A stretch of DNA of 6,645 bases, taken from positions 1 to 6,645 of the forward strand of contig JAUXGG010000094.1 in the NCBI GenBank assembly GCA_030622265.1, given 5' to 3'. This DNA comes from Candidatus Eiseniibacteriota bacterium. GTDB taxonomy: Bacteria > Arandabacterota > Arandabacteria > Arandabacterales > Arandabacteraceae. Numbering within the stretch: position 1 is the stretch's first letter; every line of letters starts with the position of its first letter. Made by a program: the position numbers and the translations under genes. Below are positions 4,328-6,645 of this stretch, in pieces. The notes below the pieces were generated by a model. It did not search any database and was not told where the DNA came from. It saw only the letters and a list, made by a program, of their open reading frames with translations.

Positions 4328-6304
4328 TCATTTCAATAACACACATCTTTTAACAGCTTTAGTCTTGCCGTCCAAGTTCAATTCATAGAAATAGATTCCT
4401 GAAGAGACGGGTTGATTGTTTTCATTAGTTCCATCCCAGATAACAGACCCTTCGACAAGCTCAGGATGCCAATTAAGCGTCCGAACTCGCTGACCTCTAG
4501 TATTAAAGATTATTAGCTCCGTATTCTCCGTGTGTTCTGTGGTGAGATTAAATGAAATGGTTGTTGAAGAGCTAAATGGATTGGGATAATTACCAACAAG
4601 TTCTGTTTTACAGGAAAAGGGCTTCTCACCAACTCCAGCGCATGGCAGCAATGTTCCCGGCCTGAATGCAATCAGGCTATCTCCAGCACTATCAAGAATT
4701 GTCAGCCTCAGATCATAGCCTCCTTCATTTAGACCGGATGTATTCCATTCTGCGAGAACATCATGAGAAACTTGATAGATCGATTCCTCAATTAATGTCC
4801 AGTTGGGGCTTCCCGCCAGAGCATAATGGAGTTTGTAACAATCAAAAGTGATGGGATTTTGTTCACCTGACTCGATCCAGGCAGAGCCTGATATTCCTAT
4901 TGTTTCTCCAATCGCATAATCTGGCAAGCTATCTACTAAAGCAAACATCACCAGGGCGCTATCCACCGCTTCCGGTTCATATTCAAAGGAAGAATTCACT
5001 GCCAGTAGATGGGAAGTATCATGAGCGATATTAGTTGACTGGTAAGGCCACATTGGAGTTATGCTGCTATTAACAAAGAGAAATGTGCTATTGGTAAAAG
5101 TGCCCACATAACTGTGGCTGATCCCATCAACAAAGGAAACAAATGCGTCTCCACCGGATCCGAGCATTATCGTGGCGCCATCGTGAAAGCAGTTCGTTGC
5201 GTGAATTTCTGAATGTCCTCTGCCGATCATTTCACCAAAGGAACATGAGTCTATATTGAAAACTACATCATCGAAAGGATACCAGTTCCACCAGTAAACA
5301 TAGGTGTTGTGATATTCCAAGTTTCTGTCGTCGAGAGGAACGACGAAATTGGAATGCATTGTATAATCCTCTATTCCGCTGATATTCAAAGTACTTGAAC
5401 CGAACATTCTAACGCACGAACCTCTAATTATGGAATTACTGACGGTGACATCACATCCTGTAAGTGTTTCCAGGGACCACCAGCAGCGGGAACAGGAATC
5501 CGCAATGAATGTATAATGAATACCATCCACACCGGGTGTATCATCGGAAAGTTCAAAATGATCCACGAATTCCGGATCCGGGAATTGGATGCTCACAACC
5601 GACCCATCCGGCATTCCAAACCAGGGCATCAATGTGTCGCAGCGAGCTAAGTGGACGAAGCAAGAATCACCCACCATAATATCTCCTACATGATCGATAT
5701 CTTCAAGAACGAGGCTGGATGTGTCAAAAACCTTTCGGAATGTCCAGTCAGGGAAATACGTATTGGAAGCGAAGTAAGTGCAATTATTGTGCAATTGAGC
5801 ATAGTGCATGACTCCGTTTGCATCTACAGTGGCATCTGTAGCTTCAAACTTGGAATCATCAAGCATCCATACATAATACTGTCCGACATAGTACTGGTCA
5901 AAATGCAGATGGGCATTGTTTCTGAAAATCGCCGTTCCCTCATCCTGCAGGAATAAATGACCGCCAAGAGTGAGCATTGCATTATCTACTACGAGAACTC
6001 CTTGTCCGAATATGACAATATGGTCATCCTGAAGATAGTCGATTGTGATAAATGTAGTGTCGGGTCCGGGACCGATATAGAGGATATTTGGATTGTCTGA
6101 AAAGGTTAAATCCCCTATTGCCAATGAAACCTGATCTTTATCAAGCCGCGCACTATTCATTTCAAAAGGGATAGCCGGTTGGGGAATCGTTCCATTTATC
6201 GTAAAGTCAGCCCCATTCTGCCATTGTTCAAGAATGACTTTGTTTACTTTTTCTTGTGGGATATCTGTTGCGAAAAGACTCATTGGAGTAATGCAACTGA
6301 TCAA
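4328..6304 (-). CDS. Secreted beta-helix-like protein with FlgD/Por-type C-terminal sorting domain
   Basis: 658 residues from TTG 6304, the first conventional start codon in the frame. The true N-terminus is probably eight codons earlier, at ACG 6328, because that completes a signal peptide (RKHILSILISC then TPMSLFA). Residues about 60-445 are rich in short strand-turn units with Asn, Ser and Thr (for example VFNIDSCSF, VSNSIIRGS), resembling a right-handed beta-helix. About 452-550 look Ig-like, ending YDLRLTILDSAGDS. Residues 568-658 are a FlgD/Por-type C-terminal domain: NYPNPFSSSTTISF, VIWDGTNENNQPVSSGIYFY and terminal LLK, used for export and surface anchoring in FCB-group bacteria. Fourteen cysteines are present. 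Two loops carry repeat-derived peptides, TEHTENTE (589-596) and HPELVEGS (613-620). No enzymatic domain is recognised. Base composition is clearly lower in GC than the left half. Confidence 0.85.
   Translation of the reverse strand: MISCITPMSLFATDIPQEKVNKVILEQWQNGADFTINGTIPQPAIPFEMNSARLDKDQVSLAIGDLTFSDNPNILYIGPGPDTTFITIDYLQDDHIVIFGQGVLVVDNAMLTLGGHLFLQDEGTAIFRNNAHLHFDQYYVGQYYVWMLDDSKFEATDATVDANGVMHYAQLHNNCTYFASNTYFPDWTFRKVFDTSSLVLEDIDHVGDIMVGDSCFVHLARCDTLMPWFGMPDGSVVSIQFPDPEFVDHFELSDDTPGVDGIHYTFIADSCSRCWWSLETLTGCDVTVSNSIIRGSCVRMFGSSTLNISGIEDYTMHSNFVVPLDDRNLEYHNTYVYWWNWYPFDDVVFNIDSCSFGEMIGRGHSEIHATNCFHDGATIMLGSGGDAFVSFVDGISHSYVGTFTNSTFLFVNSSITPMWPYQSTNIAHDTSHLLAVNSSFEYEPEAVDSALVMFALVDSLPDYAIGETIGISGSAWIESGEQNPITFDCYKLHYALAGSPNWTLIEESIYQVSHDVLAEWNTSGLNEGGYDLRLTILDSAGDSLIAFRPGTLLPCAGVGEKPFSCKTELVGNYPNPFSSSTTISFNLTTEHTENTELIIFNTRGQRVRTLNWHPELVEGSVIWDGTNENNQPVSSGIYFYELNLDGKTKAVKRCVLLK
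4445..4468 (-). repeat. REP-like repeat inside coding sequence (encodes HPELVEGS)
   Basis: The plus strand at 4448-4464 reads CCTTCGACAAGCTCAGG or its immediate flank, a sequence I recall as a very common dispersed repeat of bacterial genomes, whose in-frame reading gives PELVEG peptides. Here it lies in a loop of the C-terminal domain just before the conserved WDG motif and keeps the frame open. Identity with a genome-wide repeat is from memory and was not tested. Confidence 0.5.
4517..4542 (-). repeat. Short 9-base-period repeat inside coding sequence (encodes TEHTENTE)
   Basis: On the minus strand three 9-base units follow one another in frame: ACAGAACAC, ACGGAGAAT and ACGGAGCTA, giving Thr-Glu-x triplets. 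It falls between two predicted strands of the C-terminal domain, where family members normally have a short loop. It resembles a dispersed CACAGAG-type repeat known from many genomes; that link is from memory. Confidence 0.4.
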
Positions 6305-6345
6305 GATGGATAGAATGTGCTTTCTCGTTTTCTTTCTCCCCTTTT
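6305..6345 (-). promoter_or_regulatory. Ribosome site and probable ACG start upstream of the annotated TTG
   Basis: AAAAGGGGAG (6336-6345, minus strand) ends seven bases before ACG (6328-6326), which is in frame with the secreted protein. The eight codons between ACG and TTG 6304 supply the basic residues (RKH) and part of the hydrophobic core of the signal peptide. TTG 6304 itself has no ribosome site. A small hairpin, TTTCTC with GAGAAA (plus-strand limits 6333-6351), overlaps the site. Confidence 0.5.
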
Positions 6346-6457
6346 GAGAAACAAGAGTTCTCTGTACCCCATGGCGTTTCCAGCAAAGTCCTTCTCAAGG
6401 GTCAACGCTAGGGTTCGCCTCCATTTCTATTGCTCTTCGAAGTATTCAAACACATTA

Positions 6458-6486
6458 ATTATATCACGATACACGCCATGAGTCTA
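6458..6486 (-). promoter_or_regulatory. Candidate sigma70-type promoter for the large secreted gene
   Basis: On the minus strand TAGACT (6481-6486), 17 bases, then a perfect TATAAT (6458-6463). Transcription would start near 6451, about 120 bases before the ACG start. The -35 box lies only 24 bases from the stop codon of the transposase fragment to its right, so the promoter sits at the junction with that remnant. Confidence 0.5.
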
Positions 6487-6509
6487 TGCGCTTTTAGCGG
6501 GTTGTTGGG

Positions 6510-6645
6510 TTAGGAAGAGACAAGGTAACCCCGTTTCGACTCCTTCCACGTCTTGATCCGCTGGAATGAGACTCCGTACTCTGAGAAGATACGGCGCAGT
6601 GTTTCCAATCCGATTGTCTTCACCACTCCACGCCGGATCAGGAAC
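6510..6645 (-). pseudogene. IS630-family transposase fragment (runs off right edge)
   Basis: A minus-strand frame enters from the right edge and gives 44 residues before TAA (6512-6510). It contains TIGLETLRRIFSEYGVSFQR followed by IKTWKES, then KRGYLVSS and stop. The pattern S/GxETLRRIxxxxGxxxQRxKTWKxS is the end of the helix-turn-helix DNA-binding region of IS630-type transposases. In intact proteins the WK.S motif leads to a DP.(F/Y) segment and then the DDE catalytic domain; here the frame stops after it, so the catalytic part is missing. It could alternatively be a first, separate ORF of a two-frame element, but no downstream DDE frame follows between 6509 and 6330. The family call is from motif recognition. 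Confidence 0.55.

Noticed and set aside
5651..5956. Plus-strand open frame of 101 codons
   Set aside because: Antisense to the large secreted protein, with no ribosome site or recognisable domain.

Overview
The window looks like a contig from an uncultured diderm bacterium, probably in or near the FCB group. This is inferred from a TonB-type energy transducer (implying an outer membrane), a secreted protein ending in a FlgD/Por-type (T9SS-like) C-terminal domain, and a secreted LVIVD-repeat protein. No rRNA, tRNA or CRISPR array is visible. No phylogenetic marker is present, so the phylum stays open.

Layout, left to right. Positions 1-768 (minus) hold the N-terminal 256 residues of a secreted LVIVD-repeat protein that runs off the left edge. 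Positions 769-1168 are non-coding, with a candidate promoter for that gene and a short direct repeat that may be the end of a decayed insertion sequence. A YjbQ/UPF0047 gene (1169-1585, plus) converges on a short-chain-type L-threonine 3-dehydrogenase (1682-2662, minus, TTG start), with a strong GC-rich hairpin between them. Divergent from the dehydrogenase is a plus-strand pair: a MTH1187-family thiamine-binding protein (2876-3172) and a broken nucleotidyltransferase (from 3201). The latter carries a UAG where family members usually have Trp and ends abruptly against the 3' end of a convergent TonB gene (3355-3972, minus). A 255-bp gap carries a good TonB promoter and a terminator for the next gene. 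That gene (4328-6304 or 6328, minus) encodes a large secreted beta-helix-like protein with a C-terminal sorting-type domain. The right edge holds a fragment of an IS630-family transposase (6510-6645, minus).

Base composition divides the window. By hand count, 60-bp lines starting at 2101 and 3721 have 41 and 39 G+C, while the line starting at 5041 has 23. The change falls in the gap between the TonB gene and the large secreted gene. Together with the IS630 fragment and two REP-like repeats inside the large gene, this suggests that roughly 4.1-6.6 kb was acquired or has a different history.

Functionally, the YjbQ-like and MTH1187-like proteins both belong to thiamine-linked families and flank a threonine/glycine catabolic enzyme. 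The remaining genes are cell-envelope or secreted proteins. I see no convincing complete new system. The points most worth checking are the ACG/lost start of the secreted protein, the UAG-interrupted nucleotidyltransferase, the low-GC segment with its IS remnant, and repeat-derived peptides in the C-terminal domain.
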